Shown: positions 1 through 12,265 of the stretch, piece by piece | Position numbering within the stretch: position 1 is the stretch's first letter | How the letters are laid out: each line of letters opens with the position of its first letter | Assembly: GCA_020055645.1 (NCBI GenBank) | Contig: CM034546.1 | Span: 59,334,001-59,398,000 of the forward strand | Direction of reading: 5' to 3' | DNA length: 64,000 bases | Source: Tomocerus qinae | Taxonomy: Eukaryota > Arthropoda > Collembola > Entomobryomorpha > Tomoceridae | Made by a program: the position numbers and the translations under genes | Notes under the pieces: generated by a model | Told to the model about the DNA's origin: nothing | The model's database searches: none | The model's input: the letters and a program-made list of their open reading frames with translations, nothing else

Positions 1-280
1 TATTAATTTACTATTTACCTTCTAATATAATTAGCTGTTTAATTCCAATCAATTTTAGTAATACTTCTTTGCTTTAATATTGTCATGGGATATGAATACT
101 TTATGATCTTTCTATCTTTATCTAATTGCTGAAATAACACAATATAAAAGTGATACCCTCCTATTTAAGAAATAATCTAGGTTTATATTATAGCTTAGAA
201 ATAATTATTGCTTTTCTGTCATTGTCTTGACTGGTTGTTTCAGTCCAAAATTTCTTAAGAGCTAATACTATCGGATAAAA
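1..280. promoter_or_regulatory. 5' flank of IR-like gene 1, duplicated at 4.4-4.7 kb
   Basis: Non-coding. The stretch is recognisably the same as about 4400-4679 in front of the second receptor gene: both carry a TTAGCTGTTTA block, a CAATCAATTT block and, just before the ATG, a shared AAGAGCTAATA block. The duplication therefore includes the upstream region, and the conserved block next to the start may be the promoter or 5' UTR. No specific factor site is claimed. Confidence 0.5.
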
Positions 281-2857
281 ATGTTACGACTAATTTCAAT
301 AATATTTTGTACAATTACATCCTACATGTTTCCTACAGTGGAAACGAGGAGTGATAAATTAGATCAAGTGATCAATCTTGAAAGCGATTGCTACATCAAC
401 GTGATTTTTAACAAATGGGATTACAAAAAGCCATCCACCATTAAATATTTACACTCGCTGACAAAGATTCAAGTTCCATATGCGCTGACCCGATTTGATA
501 TTCTAGAGGATACATTTTCCCAAAAACTTTCAGAGTGTGAAAATAGAATCTGCGATGGACAAATTCCATTTATGAAAAAGAAGTTATTCTCTCCTCCACA
601 TTTTATCCCTCGATTTAACTGTTTGTCTCATATTGTTATTAACTTCAATGGCAAAAGCAAAACTCAAAAACATTTCATTTACTACATATCTAGAAACCTT
701 GTTTTGCCTTTCTACCACCAACACGCTGAAAATATACTTTACCCAGAAAACAGTCTTTACAATTCCGAGGAATATTCGTCAGTACATATTTTATTACCCG
801 AACATAATGGCGTATTTAACCATTTGTATCGGATTGTTAATAAACTGCAGTATTTGCCAATATTTAAAAGGAATGTTCTAATGTTTGGTTCCCAACCCAA
901 TTATGACTACAAGTTGAAACCTTTCTATTTGCACCCAATAGAAAACGATAGATTAGTTTATTTCATGTGCCCCGATTGCGACTCCACATATTATTTCTGC
1001 GTTCCGTTAACTTTATCTGCACCGCTCAGCATTAATATGAAGACTGAAATTCAAGATTTTCGATTCCTACTGGAAGGTCGACAAAAAATACGAAAAAATA
1101 TAGTAGAGGTTTCCAACAGTAAATATTTTCGATCCAAAGGAAGCATGCCTATATGGCAAGCTAAACTGATGAACTACAAAAAGCAAACAATGGAGGTGGC
1201 AATAGGTTCAGCTTTATTTGACAGCATGCCAAATGCTACTTTGATCATAAGTAAAATCTATCACAGAACACTATTTTCTTCGTCAGTCAATTTGAAGTTG
1301 AATAGCTACCAATTTGATTATGATTATTATAAATACCGTTTGCTATCTGCAGATGCAAATAAAAACACAAGTTCGGCTGTTTTTATATTTTCCCTTCTAA
1401 CGTCTACACCTGTTTTCATTCCAACATCAGAAGAAGGTTACAACTTTATTTCATGCAGCATTAGTGGAGAAAGTACTCAAAATTTCCAGGCATTTATAAG
1501 ACCATTTGATTTCGAGACGTGGATTTGCTTATACTCAACATTATTTTTGGTCATCTGTTTTGTTTTAGTTGTGCTTTATTTAAAGCATGACTTGTATTTA
1601 TCATTTCCACTAATTGTTTATGCATATATTTTGGAAATAAGTTACTCCTTGCCCAGAAAATATCAAAAATTAACTTGGCTGAAATTTGTAGTTGGTCCAC
1701 TTCTTTTAATGTTGATTGTGATGGCCAACGCATATAAGGGCATTGTTATTACGGATTTAATCAGTGAGCCACATGTACAAAGAATTGAATCAATCTACGA
1801 TCTAATCAGCTACAAGCACCTTGTTTCTACTGGTCCAACTATTTACCATTCTACCAATGGTACTTTAAAAAGACACAAGTCTTACCTATCTGACTTTTCT
1901 GCAATTTTGAAATGTTTGGAAGAAGGGGAATCGGTTGACGATATCGTCAATTATAACATACCAAATGCATGCTACATGAAGTACAAGTACATGAAAAAAG
2001 AAGATTGGAAAGATAAAGATTCGTTTGAAAAAGACCAATTTGCAAGAATGGCGATGGTTCATAGAACTTTGAAGGATAAATCCCAATTGTTTGCTGAATT
2101 TATGCAGTTTATGGATTTTGTGGAGACTGAATTAAGTTTCCATTTAGCATCTGGGATACAAAGAAGTGCATCTAAGAAACTATCTATACTGTCAAAACTT
2201 AATAAAACTATTTTTAAAAGGCACGTGGTAAATCCAAACTTTCCATCAGTAACCCCCCAAAAATTCATTTCTGAATGCAATAATTCAATCTATATTGACA
2301 AACAGAGCAATCTCCATTGGTTTGTTAATGACTCGAACTGGAACTATAAAAAGGGTCCACATCCAATTCGGAGAATGTATTTTGGGAAAGCAGAGCAAGC
2401 TGTTCTTCAAAAAACAGAGGGAATCAGTTTAGGGACTCAAAACTTTAAATTTGGAGCATCGTATTTTAAGAAACGTTTATACTACATCATTGAGTCAGGA
2501 ATATACAGCAAATGGGAAATTTATTTTCAAAGAGCTACTGACGGAAACTTTAGGGAATGTCGCCATTGTCTTGATGGGGAAGGAGTTCGTCCTCTAAAAT
2601 TTTCGAATTCCAATATAGCCGTTGTTTTTTATATCTTTCTAGCTGGAGGGTTGGTTTACTTCTGTGAATTCTTATTGGAGAACAAAAACAAATTGAACCC
2701 CAAAAATGTATTTATTTCAATTCGCACTAAATTTTCAAACATCGTTGCCTATCTATTAATTTTCAGTACGTCTAAAAAAATAAACTTTTCTGACGGCTCA
2801 ATCATGATTAACACTAAATTTTGTGAAATAATGAGGAAATTTCTTAGAAAGAATTGA
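281..2857 (+). CDS. Divergent ionotropic-receptor-like protein, copy 1
   Basis: Single-exon gene for 858 residues, apparently intact. The N-terminus (MLRLISIIFCTI...) looks like a signal peptide. After about 400 extracellular residues comes the ion-channel core: TM1 about residues 412-434, a hydrophobic pore-like stretch about 440-460, and TM2 about 466-486 running into AYKGIVITDLISEP, which resembles the end of the second channel helix in ionotropic receptors. A long second extracellular lobe follows, then TM3 about 776-798 and a short basic tail. This order matches the iGluR/IR family, and the large divergent N-terminal half is usual for lineage-specific chemosensory IRs. The ligand cannot be predicted. 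An AATAAA lies about 15 bp after the stop. The nearby second copy indicates a tandem expansion. Alternative: another three-TM ligand-gated channel; less likely. Confidence 0.72.
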   Translation: MLRLISIIFCTITSYMFPTVETRSDKLDQVINLESDCYINVIFNKWDYKKPSTIKYLHSLTKIQVPYALTRFDILEDTFSQKLSECENRICDGQIPFMKKKLFSPPHFIPRFNCLSHIVINFNGKSKTQKHFIYYISRNLVLPFYHQHAENILYPENSLYNSEEYSSVHILLPEHNGVFNHLYRIVNKLQYLPIFKRNVLMFGSQPNYDYKLKPFYLHPIENDRLVYFMCPDCDSTYYFCVPLTLSAPLSINMKTEIQDFRFLLEGRQKIRKNIVEVSNSKYFRSKGSMPIWQAKLMNYKKQTMEVAIGSALFDSMPNATLIISKIYHRTLFSSSVNLKLNSYQFDYDYYKYRLLSADANKNTSSAVFIFSLLTSTPVFIPTSEEGYNFISCSISGESTQNFQAFIRPFDFETWICLYSTLFLVICFVLVVLYLKHDLYLSFPLIVYAYILEISYSLPRKYQKLTWLKFVVGPLLLMLIVMANAYKGIVITDLISEPHVQRIESIYDLISYKHLVSTGPTIYHSTNGTLKRHKSYLSDFSAILKCLEEGESVDDIVNYNIPNACYMKYKYMKKEDWKDKDSFEKDQFARMAMVHRTLKDKSQLFAEFMQFMDFVETELSFHLASGIQRSASKKLSILSKLNKTIFKRHVVNPNFPSVTPQKFISECNNSIYIDKQSNLHWFVNDSNWNYKKGPHPIRRMYFGKAEQAVLQKTEGISLGTQNFKFGASYFKKRLYYIIESGIYSKWEIYFQRATDGNFRECRHCLDGEGVRPLKFSNSNIAVVFYIFLAGGLVYFCEFLLENKNKLNPKNVFISIRTKFSNIVAYLLIFSTSKKINFSDGSIMINTKFCEIMRKFLRKN

Positions 2858-3347
2858 TGTATCTTATCGTTTCAATAAAATGCCAATTCCTTTATTAACC
2901 ATAATTTTCACCCACAGTTTAATTATCCCAATCCTAGATTGTGTCATTTGACGCTCAAGTGCTGAGAAATAGCGTTCCTTCTCCGTTAATTATGTATTAG
3001 AAAGCTTTTAGTATCTGATTTAACCGAAATTTCTTAAACTTCTTAAAAGCCGACTGCCGATTTATACACGCCATTGTTTACTTATTCCGATTAATGTCAT
3101 CATTTATTTAGGAAACGATTTACGATTTATGTCCACTAATCATCTAAATATTTTAATTACCATAAAAATTGTAAATTACAACGATATCCATTGCCGTAAA
3201 CATCCCTTTTAGTAGATGAATCTGGTCAGGGCATCGAAAAATAATGTAATAATTAAAACTTAGCCAAAGGTTACTCAAAAGCATGTCCTCTGCAGCTTTG
3301 GTGCGTTAAATAACATTGATTACTGCTAATTTTATATCAACAACAAG
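2858..3347. other. 3' flank of IR-like gene 1
   Basis: Non-coding. It contains the AATAAA of gene 1 and is repeated in diverged form at about 7262-7740 behind the second receptor gene, so it is part of the tandem duplication. No separate gene is seen. Confidence 0.6.
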
Positions 3348-3750
3348 CAAGGTTAGGTTTTCGCCACCAAATTTTCGTTTATGCCAGCCGGCTAGCAAAA
3401 ACAGGTTTAAACCAGGTTATAACTTATAACCAGGCGAAAAATGGCTGAAACTATACACTACTTCAATATGAAAAACTATGCTTAAAATTCTAAAAAATCG
3501 TCCATTTTGATCTTGACTGCTTAAATACACGACGTTAAATCGAAATTAGACATCTGCTAGAAAACAGTTGGAAGTCAGCATGAATGCTATAACAAAGTTT
3601 TATATAGCTTATAGGTAAAAAATAACTTTAAACCGTTCCAAATAATGGGAAAATTTGTTTTGTCACATTTGTGAGTTTCAAACAGTTTATGTCAGTACGT
3701 TTTTACCAGCCGGTAATAACCAGGATGGTTTTAACAATGGGCCAACCCTG
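3348..3750. mobile_element. hAT-like MITE, 403 bp
   Basis: It begins CAAGGTTAGG and ends GGCCAACCCTG, an imperfect inverted pair; a second inverted match lies further in (CAGCCGGCT... against ...CAGCCGG). The 8-bp sequence ACAACAAG occurs directly before (3340-3347) and directly after (3751-3758), as expected for a hAT target-site duplication. The matching stretch behind the second receptor gene (about 7690-7740) lacks the element. No coding capacity. Confidence 0.75.
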
Positions 3751-3758
3751 ACAACAAG

Positions 3759-4679
3759 CCATAATTACAACATCTTCGATATTGATAATACTGAATACTT
3801 GCTTTATTGACATGTCAAAAGGTACAATCAGTCGAAACATTTCCACAACGAAACAACAAGATAATTTCCATGGGGTATAGAAATAAGATGAATTATATCG
3901 CTTAGAAAACTGTCAAAACTCACATAAAGCAATTTTGTACTCTTAGAAGAGGTGTTGTTTGTTTGTTTGTTAGTGGGAGGGTGCAAACTTACTATTGATG
4001 ACTAAGCTGCAATGAGGGTGTATCTAGTCACCAATTCTAAGTAATATGAATTAATACTCCTGCGTAGCAGGCGTGGTATAAAATCCTATCTCCATTTTAT
4101 TATTGCTAATTTCATAATGATCTTGAAATGGTCGTGCGAGAAAAAAACCGAACGACATAGATGCACGTGGTGTATATTACCTTCATAGTAGTAGTAGTAG
4201 AATCTAGTTATTTGTTCAACCACTGTCTTACTTCACCACTAGGGTTATTATGAACCAATAGATATGAGGGTGGATGGAGTAATATAGATTCTGCAGATTC
4301 TGCGGCTCCGGAATTCTGGAGCCGGATGGCATGACGCATAATTATTTCTTCGTAAGGTTATACCACAAAACACTTAGACAAATGACTATTTATTTGAGTA
4401 AAACCTTATGAAATAATTAGCTGTTTACTTACCAATCAATTTCAGTAATACATCTTTTCTTTAATGTTAATTGATATGAATACTTTATGATCTTTCTACA
4501 TTAATTACATATTAGTAATTACTATAAATTGCTGTTGTCTTGTATTTCTGAGATCATCCAGCTTTATAACAACAGGGCATTAAAAGTAGGTAAATATTGT
4601 TGTTTCATTGACAAGGTTGTATTGTGAATATTGAAAAGCGTCATTACAAAATTCTAAGAGCTAATAATTTCGTATAAAA
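3759..4679. other. Intergenic region between the two IR-like genes
   Basis: No gene is seen. It contains a short GTA microsatellite near 4186-4200 and, from about 4400, the duplicated 5' flank of the receptor gene. Confidence 0.5.
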
Positions 4680-7261
4680 ATGCTACGAGTAATTTTGACA
4701 ATATTTTTTGCAACTGTCTGCTACATATTTGCTGCAACAGAAACGAGGAGTGATAAATTAGAAAAAGTAGTCAATCTTGAAAGCAATTGCTACATCAACC
4801 TGATTTTTAACAAATGGGATTACAAAAAGCCATCCACCACAAAGTATTTACACTCGCTGACAAAGATTCAAGTTCCATATGCATTGACCCGATTTGATAT
4901 TCTAGAGGATACATTTTCCCAAAAACTTTCAGAGTGTGAAAATAGAATCTGCGATGGACAAATTCCATTAATGAAAAAGAAGTTATTCTCTCCTCCAAAC
5001 TTTATCACTCGATTTAACTGTCTGTCTCATATTGTTATTAATTTGAATGAATCTAGCGAACCCCAAATATTTTTCACTTACTACATTACCAGAAACCTTG
5101 TTTTACCTTTTTACCACCAACATGCTGAAAATATACTCTACCCAGAAAATAGTCTTTACAATTCTGAAGAATTTTCCTCAGTCCATATTCTATTACCTGA
5201 GCATATTGGCGTTTTTTTCCAATTGTATCTGATTGTTAATAAGCTGCAGTATTCACCATTGTTAAAATGGAATGTCCCAATGTTTGGTTCGCAACGGAAA
5301 TATGATTACAAATTAAAACCTTTCTATTTGCACCCAATAGAAAACGATAGTTTAGTTTATTTCCTGTGCCCGGATTGTGACTCCGCCTATTATTCCTGCG
5401 TTCCGTTAACTTTATCTGCACCGCTCAGCATTGCTATGAAGACTGAAATTCAAGATTTTCGATTCCTTCTGAGAGGTCGACACAAAATAGGAAAAATAGA
5501 AGTAGAAGTTTCCAACAGCAAATATTTCCGATCCAAAGGAAACATGCCTATATGGCAAGCTAAAATGATGAACAACCAAAAGCAAACAATGGAACTGGCC
5601 ATAGGATCAGTTTTCTTTGACAGCATGCCAAATGCTACTTTGGTCATAAGTAAAACCTATTTCAATACAATACTTTCTTCGTCAATCTATTTGAAATTGA
5701 ATAGCTACCAATTTAATTATGATTACTATAAACATCGTTTATTGTTGTATCCAGAATTAAATAATAACAAAGGTTCGCCCATTGGTTTATTATCTTTTCC
5801 AATGTCTGAATCTGTTTTTATTCCAACTTTAGAAGAAGGTTATAACTTTATTTCCTGCAGCATTAATGGAGAAAGTACTCAAAATTTCCATGCATTTATA
5901 AGACCATTTGATTTCGAGACGTGGATTTGTTTATACTCAACATTATTTTTGGTCATCTGTTTTGTATTAGTTGTGCTTTATTTAAAGAATGAATTATATT
6001 TATCATTTCCACTGATTGTTTATGCATATATTTTGGAAATAAGTTACTCCTTGCCAAGAAAATATCAAAAATTAATTTGGCTGAAATTTGTGATTGGTCC
6101 ACTTCTTTTAATGTTTATCGTGATGACAAACGCATACAAAGGAATTGTTATTACGGATTTAATCAGTGAGCCACCTGTACAAAGAATTGAATCAATCTAC
6201 GATCTAATCAGCTACAAACATCTGGTTTCTACTGGTCCAACTATTTATCATTCTACCAATGGTACTTTCAAACTAAAGAAGTCTTACATATCTGAGTATC
6301 CGGCAATTTTGAAATGTATATAGAAGAAGGGGAATCGGTTGCCGATATTTACAATTATAATAAACCAAATGCATGCTTCTTGAAGTACAATAACATGAAA
6401 AAAGAAGATTGGAAAGATAAACATTCCTTTGAAAAAGACCAATTTGCAAGAATGGTGATGGTTCATAGAACTCTGAAGGACAGATCCCAATTGTTTCCTG
6501 AATTTATGCAGTTTGTAGATATCGTTGAGACAGAATTAAGTTTTCATTTAGCATCTGGGATACAAAGAAATGCATCTAAGAAACTGTCCAAGCTGTCAAA
6601 ACTTAATGAAACTATTTTTAAAAGGCACATTTTAAATCCAGACTTTCCATCAGTAACCCCCCAGAAATTCATTTCTGAGTGCAACAATTCAATTTATATT
6701 GACAAAGAGAGCAATCTCCATTGGTTTGTTAATGACCCGAACTGGAACTATAAAACAGGTCCACATCCAAGTCGAAGAATGTATTTTGGGAAGGTAGAGC
6801 AAGCTGTTCTTCGAAAAACTGAGGGAATCAGCTTGGGGACTCAAAACTTTAAATTTGGAGCATCGTATTTTAAGAAACGTTTATTTTACATGATTGAGTC
6901 AGGAATTTACACCAAATGGGAAAATTACTTTCAAAGGGCTGGGAAAAGAAACTTTATGCAATGTCGTCATTGTCTTAATAGGGAAGGAGCTCGCCCTCTC
7001 AAATTTTCGAATTCCAATATAGCCGTAGTTTTTTATATTTTTCTTGCCGGAGGATTAGTTTACGTTTGTGAATTCTTGCTAGAGAACAAAAACAAACTGC
7101 ACCCCAGAAATTTATTGATTGCAATATATACTAAATATTCAAACATGGTTGACTTATTAAGTTTTTGTAGATCTGGAAAGATAAGAGAACTTTCTGACGG
7201 CTCAATCATGATTAACACTAAATTTATTGAGGTAATTAGGAAGTTTCCTAGAAAGAATTAA
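4680..7261 (+). pseudogene. Ionotropic-receptor-like protein, copy 2, frameshifted
   Basis: Tandem paralogue of the gene at 281-2857, alignable from signal peptide to stop. The first part (4680-6323) ends AILKCI-stop, where copy 1 reads AILKCLEEGES. Copy 1 has TGTTTGGAAG and copy 2 TGTATATAGAAG, so copy 2 has a net 2-bp gain at about 6317-6321. The second part (from about 6324 to 7261) continues the homology in the shifted frame through TM3. As written, the product would stop after about 547 residues, past TM2 but without the second lobe and TM3. The remaining codons look well kept, so the break is young or a sequence error at a TA repeat. An AATAAA follows the stop. Confidence 0.72.
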
Positions 7262-8058
7262 TGTATCTCATTTTTTTCAATAAAATATCAAATACCGTTA
7301 TTAACAATAATTTTCACCCATATTTTAATTATCCCAATCCTAGATTGCGTCATTTGACGCTCAAGTTCTCCATTAATTATGTATATAAATGTATTACAAA
7401 GCTTTTAGCATCTATTTGACCGAAATTTATATAATTTCTTACATGCCGAATTGCCAATTTATACTCGCTATTTTTTACTTATTCCGATTACAGTCATGAG
7501 TCATGAATTATTTAAAGAACGAAACGTCCACCTTTCGCCAAAATATTTTAATTAGCGTAGAAAGTTGTAAATTACACCGCAATCCACAGCCGTCGTGGAC
7601 ATACTTTTAATAGCATGTAAAGGGTCTGGAAAAAAAGGTAATAATTAACCTTGCCAAAGGTTACCCAAAAGCCACGTCCTATTTAGTGCGATAAATAACA
7701 TTGATACGGCTATTTTTATATAAACAAAAACATCATCGCAACCTAAACTAAAGTAACATTTTTTTGTAATAGGCATGCAATTTTTAACTGATAAATCCGA
7801 CCTCAAAGCGTTACTATTGCATAGACCAGTAAACACTCGTTGCAGTTTAAAAAAATGTCAAATGCGTCACATCCCGTCGATCAATCATTTTGTGATAGCA
7901 AAGCAGTCCAAGATAAGATTATTCAATCGAGTACACTGTTTATAATTAAATGATTAAAATAAATGCGCCTTACCTTTCATATAAATACCAATCAATTGAT
8001 ATTTCAGCTTCAGTATTCATCAATCATAACTTTGCATTTAAAAAACCATACAATTGAA
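7262..8058. other. Intergenic region
   Basis: Begins with the duplicated 3' flank of the receptor genes (to about 7740). The remainder is the upstream region of the monooxygenase gene; no reading frame longer than shadows is seen. Confidence 0.5.
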
Positions 8059-11000
8059 ATGAAGTTTTCGGTTTTAACTAGATTTCTAACACTTTTGGTA
8101 ATTCTGTTTGCAAATATAGCTTTTGCAAAACGAACAGAAGAAATTGTAAAAGATGGAATATACGTTGCCAGTTGGGAGATTGACAAAGTTGATAAAATAA
8201 TTACATTTGAGGTAAACGTAAAAACAACGGGATTTGTAGGGTTCGGTCTTTCTAAAAATGGTGGCATGGGTGGTGCTGACATCGTCATTGGAGGAGTCAA
8301 TCCAGATGGAACCGTTTATTTCACAGTAATATCTACTTTTTAATAAATATTATTAACTATGTTAGTTTTTATTATATAAGTGATACCAATTTCATTAGCA
8401 AACAGCATATAGATATATAGCTAATTAGCAGAATCATAAGTGAGCTATTACTATAACAGTGGGCAATGTATAGGTAAATCTACGTTGTTATACAATTTCA
8501 GAGTCTGATAATTTTTAGCAAACTGCAAAATAGTATGTTGTATTATCTATATCAAATATATTTGGAAATTCGTCTACTGAAAATTATTTAATTTAAAGTT
8601 TGGTAGAAATTGTGTCGTTTTATTTAATCAATAATTTTATGGTTCAAATATTTCTATACATGGGTTCATGGTTAATGTATTTACCTATTTGTAATCAAGG
8701 TTATATTCAAGTTTGGTGATAAATAATGAATTGAAAGCACTTAAGAAGAAGTTAAGTTAGGTATGAAAATAATTATAATATGGTCTTGAATTTTGCTCAT
8801 GATTAATTTTGATAAGGATCGTCATGCGAGTGAAAACGGATATCCCCCTGAAGACGCGAGTCAAGATTGGACTCTGATTGCAGCAAATGAGACAGCTACT
8901 CACACTTTTCTGAAATTCTCACGACCTCTCGATACATGTGACACAGATGACGTTGCTGTAACTCAAGATACCACAAGAATAATATGGTCCATTGGCGAAA
9001 CTGATAATATCGGCTACCATGGGTCAAATCGGGGTGCTTACGCCGTCAGCATTCTTTCAGAGCCTTATCCAGAAGAAGATTTATCAAAGTTGGTATCAAA
9101 TACGTTTTAAAACTAACCTTGTAACGAGTTTAAATAAGCTTTTTAACTGTTTTATTTTGTATTTGCTTTAGATATGACACTTTCGAGGCGATTACAAATG
9201 TGACCATGCCGTCAAAAGAAACGACCTATTGGTGTACGGTGCACAAAGCTCCGATATTTTCTGGTTATCAGCATGCAGTTGCTGTAAATTAAAATTATTT
9301 TATGATTTTGTTTCATATTTATGTAAAAGTGTAATATTTGCATAGTATTAATGTTCCTGTACAAGATGAACTTATTAGGTACAAGAAATTTATGATTTTT
9401 TATATTACAGTTTGGTGCAGTACTGAAAGGGAATTTGTCTGTAAAACACAGTCATCATTTGAGCCTCTATTCATGCAAAGCTCCTGAAGGAAAAGACCCT
9501 CAAGAATTTTTTGATAGATATATCGTCCAAGGAGGTATTGACTGTTTGGATCGTGAACCTGGACAGATATCTGCTTATGCCTATTGCGTCGATTTGGTTT
9601 ATACTTGGACTATTGGCGGAAGAGTAATAAATATCTTTTTGTTTCAACATAGTTATTGTGGGTAGTACATCACTGCATACGGAAAGACCCTTTATTGTCA
9701 ACACCTTTTTGTCAACACCTTTATGGCAACAGGCTTTTTTGAAATCCTTTTTTTGTCAACAAATTATATAGCAATTTGTTGGTATTATATCCAAAACTGG
9801 TGTTGACAAAAAAGAAATTGCTGTTAACAAAAGAAGAATGTGGTGTTGACAAAAAAGTTTTTTTTTGGGTCTGCTGGAGATTTAATGTTGACAAAAAGAG
9901 GGTGAATCCTACATACATACAGATATGAAATTAAAGTGAATGGGGGCATTAATGGGTATTATTTAAATAGGAGAGATTAAATCATTTATTGATATTTTTT
10001 ATTTGCTAAATAGTATGTTGATATTTGCAGGAAATGCATATGCCCGAAAACGTTGGATTTCCAATCGGCGAGGAAGAACATATGTACTACTTAATGGAAA
10101 GCCATTTTGACAACCCGCTTCAAGAAACTGGAGTAAATTTTGAAAGTGGGGTCCGAGTATATTACACATCTGAATTACGGTTAGTGATGGATAAGTAAGG
10201 CTAATTTAATGCTGTTCGATTCAAAATTGTCTTTATTTAATTTCTTGTTTATTTACAGACCAATAGAAGCCGGAGTAATACGTATTGGGCAAATGTACAG
10301 TTATAACTTTGTCGTTCCACCAAATTCAAAGGATTACTTGGTTGTGGGACATTGTAGTTCTAATTGCACTGCACAATGGATTCCTGAAGCTGGTGTCGAC
10401 ATTTTCAACGTTATGCTTCATTCTCATGCGTTTGGTATGTTAAATACGAACAGACAAATTAACGTTTAATTGATTACTACTCTCACTTAGATTATTATGT
10501 TAATTAAACTACTGTAGGAGAAAAAATGAAGTTCCGCCAATTTAGGAACGGAACAGAACTTCCTTGGATCATTAATGATGATAACTATGATAACAATTAT
10601 CAAGACAATCGAAATATTCCTCAGGTCAAATTGATGCCTGGAGACCAATTGGCCATTGGTAAATCCTATTAAATGACCCCAAGGGCAATAGCCCGAAGGG
10701 GAGTTTTTTAATAATAAAAAATAATAAGTACTGCTAAATAAGTAGGTACTAATAATAACATTCTATTAATGTATTCCAACGAAACTTTAACTATAATTCA
10801 TTTAAAACAGAATGTGAATATGACAACACCTGGCTCAATCCTTCGGGAACTGTAATCGGAGGATTTGGTACTCGTGAAGAAATGTGCGAAGTTGTATCCT
10901 ATTATTACCCACGCATGAAGCTTGAGAATTGTCGTAGTAATATTCCATTTAGTACCATTTTACGACATTTTGGTATACAAACAGTCCGAAGGTCAGTCAA

Positions 11001-11444
11001 GAAGTTAATTTTATGATTTATATTACAAAATGTCCTTTGAATGCCAATGATGTTAGATTTTGCACACTTTCGTTATATTTTGCATTTAGTAATTTAATCT
11101 TTTTATAAATAGGCGGTGGTAGTATGCCTATAATAATTGCACGTTTCACTTGATAATGGTCATAATTTTCTGATTATATTTTCAGTGTTGATTCGTCTAC
11201 AAATCCCATTATAACAGCCCCTGCTTCTTTGGCTGGACGGCGATTTCTGGAGTATATTGATTCCCTCAACTGGACAGAAGGCAGTAGGCGATTATTGGAA
11301 AGGATGATGAGATATAGTCAACATGAAGAAGTCTGTGGAGGAGATGGCTTTCAAAAATCTTCCAACATGGACGAAATTACCTATATTACTTATCCAGAAA
11401 TCGATCATGAGTACGAACCACCAACAAGTGAATGTCCTGCTTAA
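8059..11444 (+). CDS. DBH/MOXD1-like copper type II monooxygenase
   Basis: Nine exons: 8059-8325, 8817-9088, 9172-9283, 9411-9623, 10031-10179, 10259-10434, 10518-10658, 10811-10991, 11186-11444. All junctions are GT-AG and phases agree; the sum is 1770 nt, or 589 residues, close to vertebrate MOXD1. Order: signal peptide (MKFSVLTRFLTLLVILFANIAFA), DOMON domain (SWEIDKVDK...GFVGFGLS...YFTDRHA), then the two copper domains. Visible copper-site features are HHLSLYSC and ESHFDNP (CuH site), and LHSHAFG with the methionine of GGFGTREEMC (CuM site). The family hydroxylates small amines or related substrates with ascorbate, in the secretory pathway or outside the cell. The substrate here is unknown; whether it is a tyramine beta-hydroxylase is not decided. 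The exon 2 donor is GTTGGT: using the GTATCA four bases later would break the frame. Confidence 0.88.
9690..9903. repeat. Inverted TGTCAACA-motif cluster in an intron
   Basis: Within the fourth intron of the monooxygenase gene. TGTCAAC motifs followed by T runs occur on the left (about 9696, 9710, 9753) and the inverse GTTGACAAAAA on the right (about 9802, 9844, 9887), around a centre with CAAATT...AATTTG. This looks like a small fold-back element with repeated subterminal motifs. A clean target-site duplication was not identified. Confidence 0.5.
10677..10701. other. GC-rich hairpin followed by a T run, intronic
   Basis: In the seventh intron of the monooxygenase gene. CCCC-AA-GGGC-AATA-GCCC-GA-AGGGG can fold as a two-part stem and is followed by AGTTTTTT, the outline of a bacterial intrinsic terminator. 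In an animal intron it has no such function; it may be chance or a MITE remnant. Confidence 0.35.
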
Positions 11445-12081
11445 GAAAAGGCTAAATGAAATTGCAATGATTTTGCATGCAATCATAAAATTATCCCTAG
11501 CTAAAGCATACGTTTTTTGATTTTCATGCCGTTTAATAAGAATAATAATAATTCATAAATGTGTGAAATATATCAAATAGGTTATTAGACATGTGAAAAT
11601 AGAATTAAATGATAATAATTTGTAGGATGACAATTTTGAGCACAAACAAGTATAATAAAAATCGTAATTGTTACAAATTGATTGTGTGTCTAATGATATA
11701 ATATTATATACCTTAGTACTTGCTAGCTATTTTATTGCCACATTAGGCTACAAACTATATAGTACTAGTATAATTATAGTGTAATTTCGTTTGGTTGGAG
11801 GGAAACCGCGCAGAATTTACCAACTGGAAAACCCTACTGCTTGTAAAATCTTCCTATTTTAGGAAGTTGAGTTAAAAATATTTTCGTTAAAATAGCTTCG
11901 TCCTTTTTTCCAAAGTATAATGAAAGGGCAAGTAGGCCAAAGCGGTAACATTTAAAAAAAATAACTAACAATTCATCTGTAAATATTGACCGAGGTTGTT
12001 AGGGCTTAAATACAAAACTAAATGTTAGGTTCAATTCAAAATCAAGCCTTTCATTCTCAAGCCTCGCTTAGTCGATATGCA
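11445..12081. other. Intergenic region
   Basis: 3' flank of the monooxygenase gene. No gene is seen. Confidence 0.5.
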
Positions 12082-12257
12082 CAGGCACGTATCTAGGAAT
12101 TTGGTCAAGGGGGGGCGGAACCAAAAATCATGTTAAAAATAAGACATATTCGCGCGAAGCGCAAAAAATTTTTGCAATTTTTGGAAAAATTCCTCTCTTT
12201 TTCTCAGATTTAGGGGGGGCGCTGCGCCCCCCCGCCCCCCTACTGGATACGTGCTTG
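12082..12257. mobile_element. hAT-like MITE, CAAGCACGTATCCAG family, copy 1
   Basis: 176 bp. It begins CAGGCACGTATCTAGG and ends CTGGATACGTGCTTG, an imperfect terminal inverted repeat. The 8-bp target GATATGCA is present on both sides (12074-12081 and 12258-12265). Inside are G or C runs near both ends and a GCGCGAAGCGC core. Two further complete copies of the family lie at 30806 and 34643. Confidence 0.85.
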
Positions 12258-12265
12258 GATATGCA

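Noticed and set aside
6314..6323. GTATATAG in receptor copy 2 as a tiny intron that would restore the frame
   Set aside because: Eight bases is far too short for splicing, and its removal creates TAA.
9089..9094. GTATCA at 9093 as the exon 2 donor of the monooxygenase gene
   Set aside because: It gives phase 0 and an immediate stop in exon 3; the GTTGGT four bases earlier keeps the frame.
10677..10710. Hairpin plus T run as an intrinsic terminator
   Set aside because: It lies within an intron of an animal gene transcribed by RNA polymerase II.
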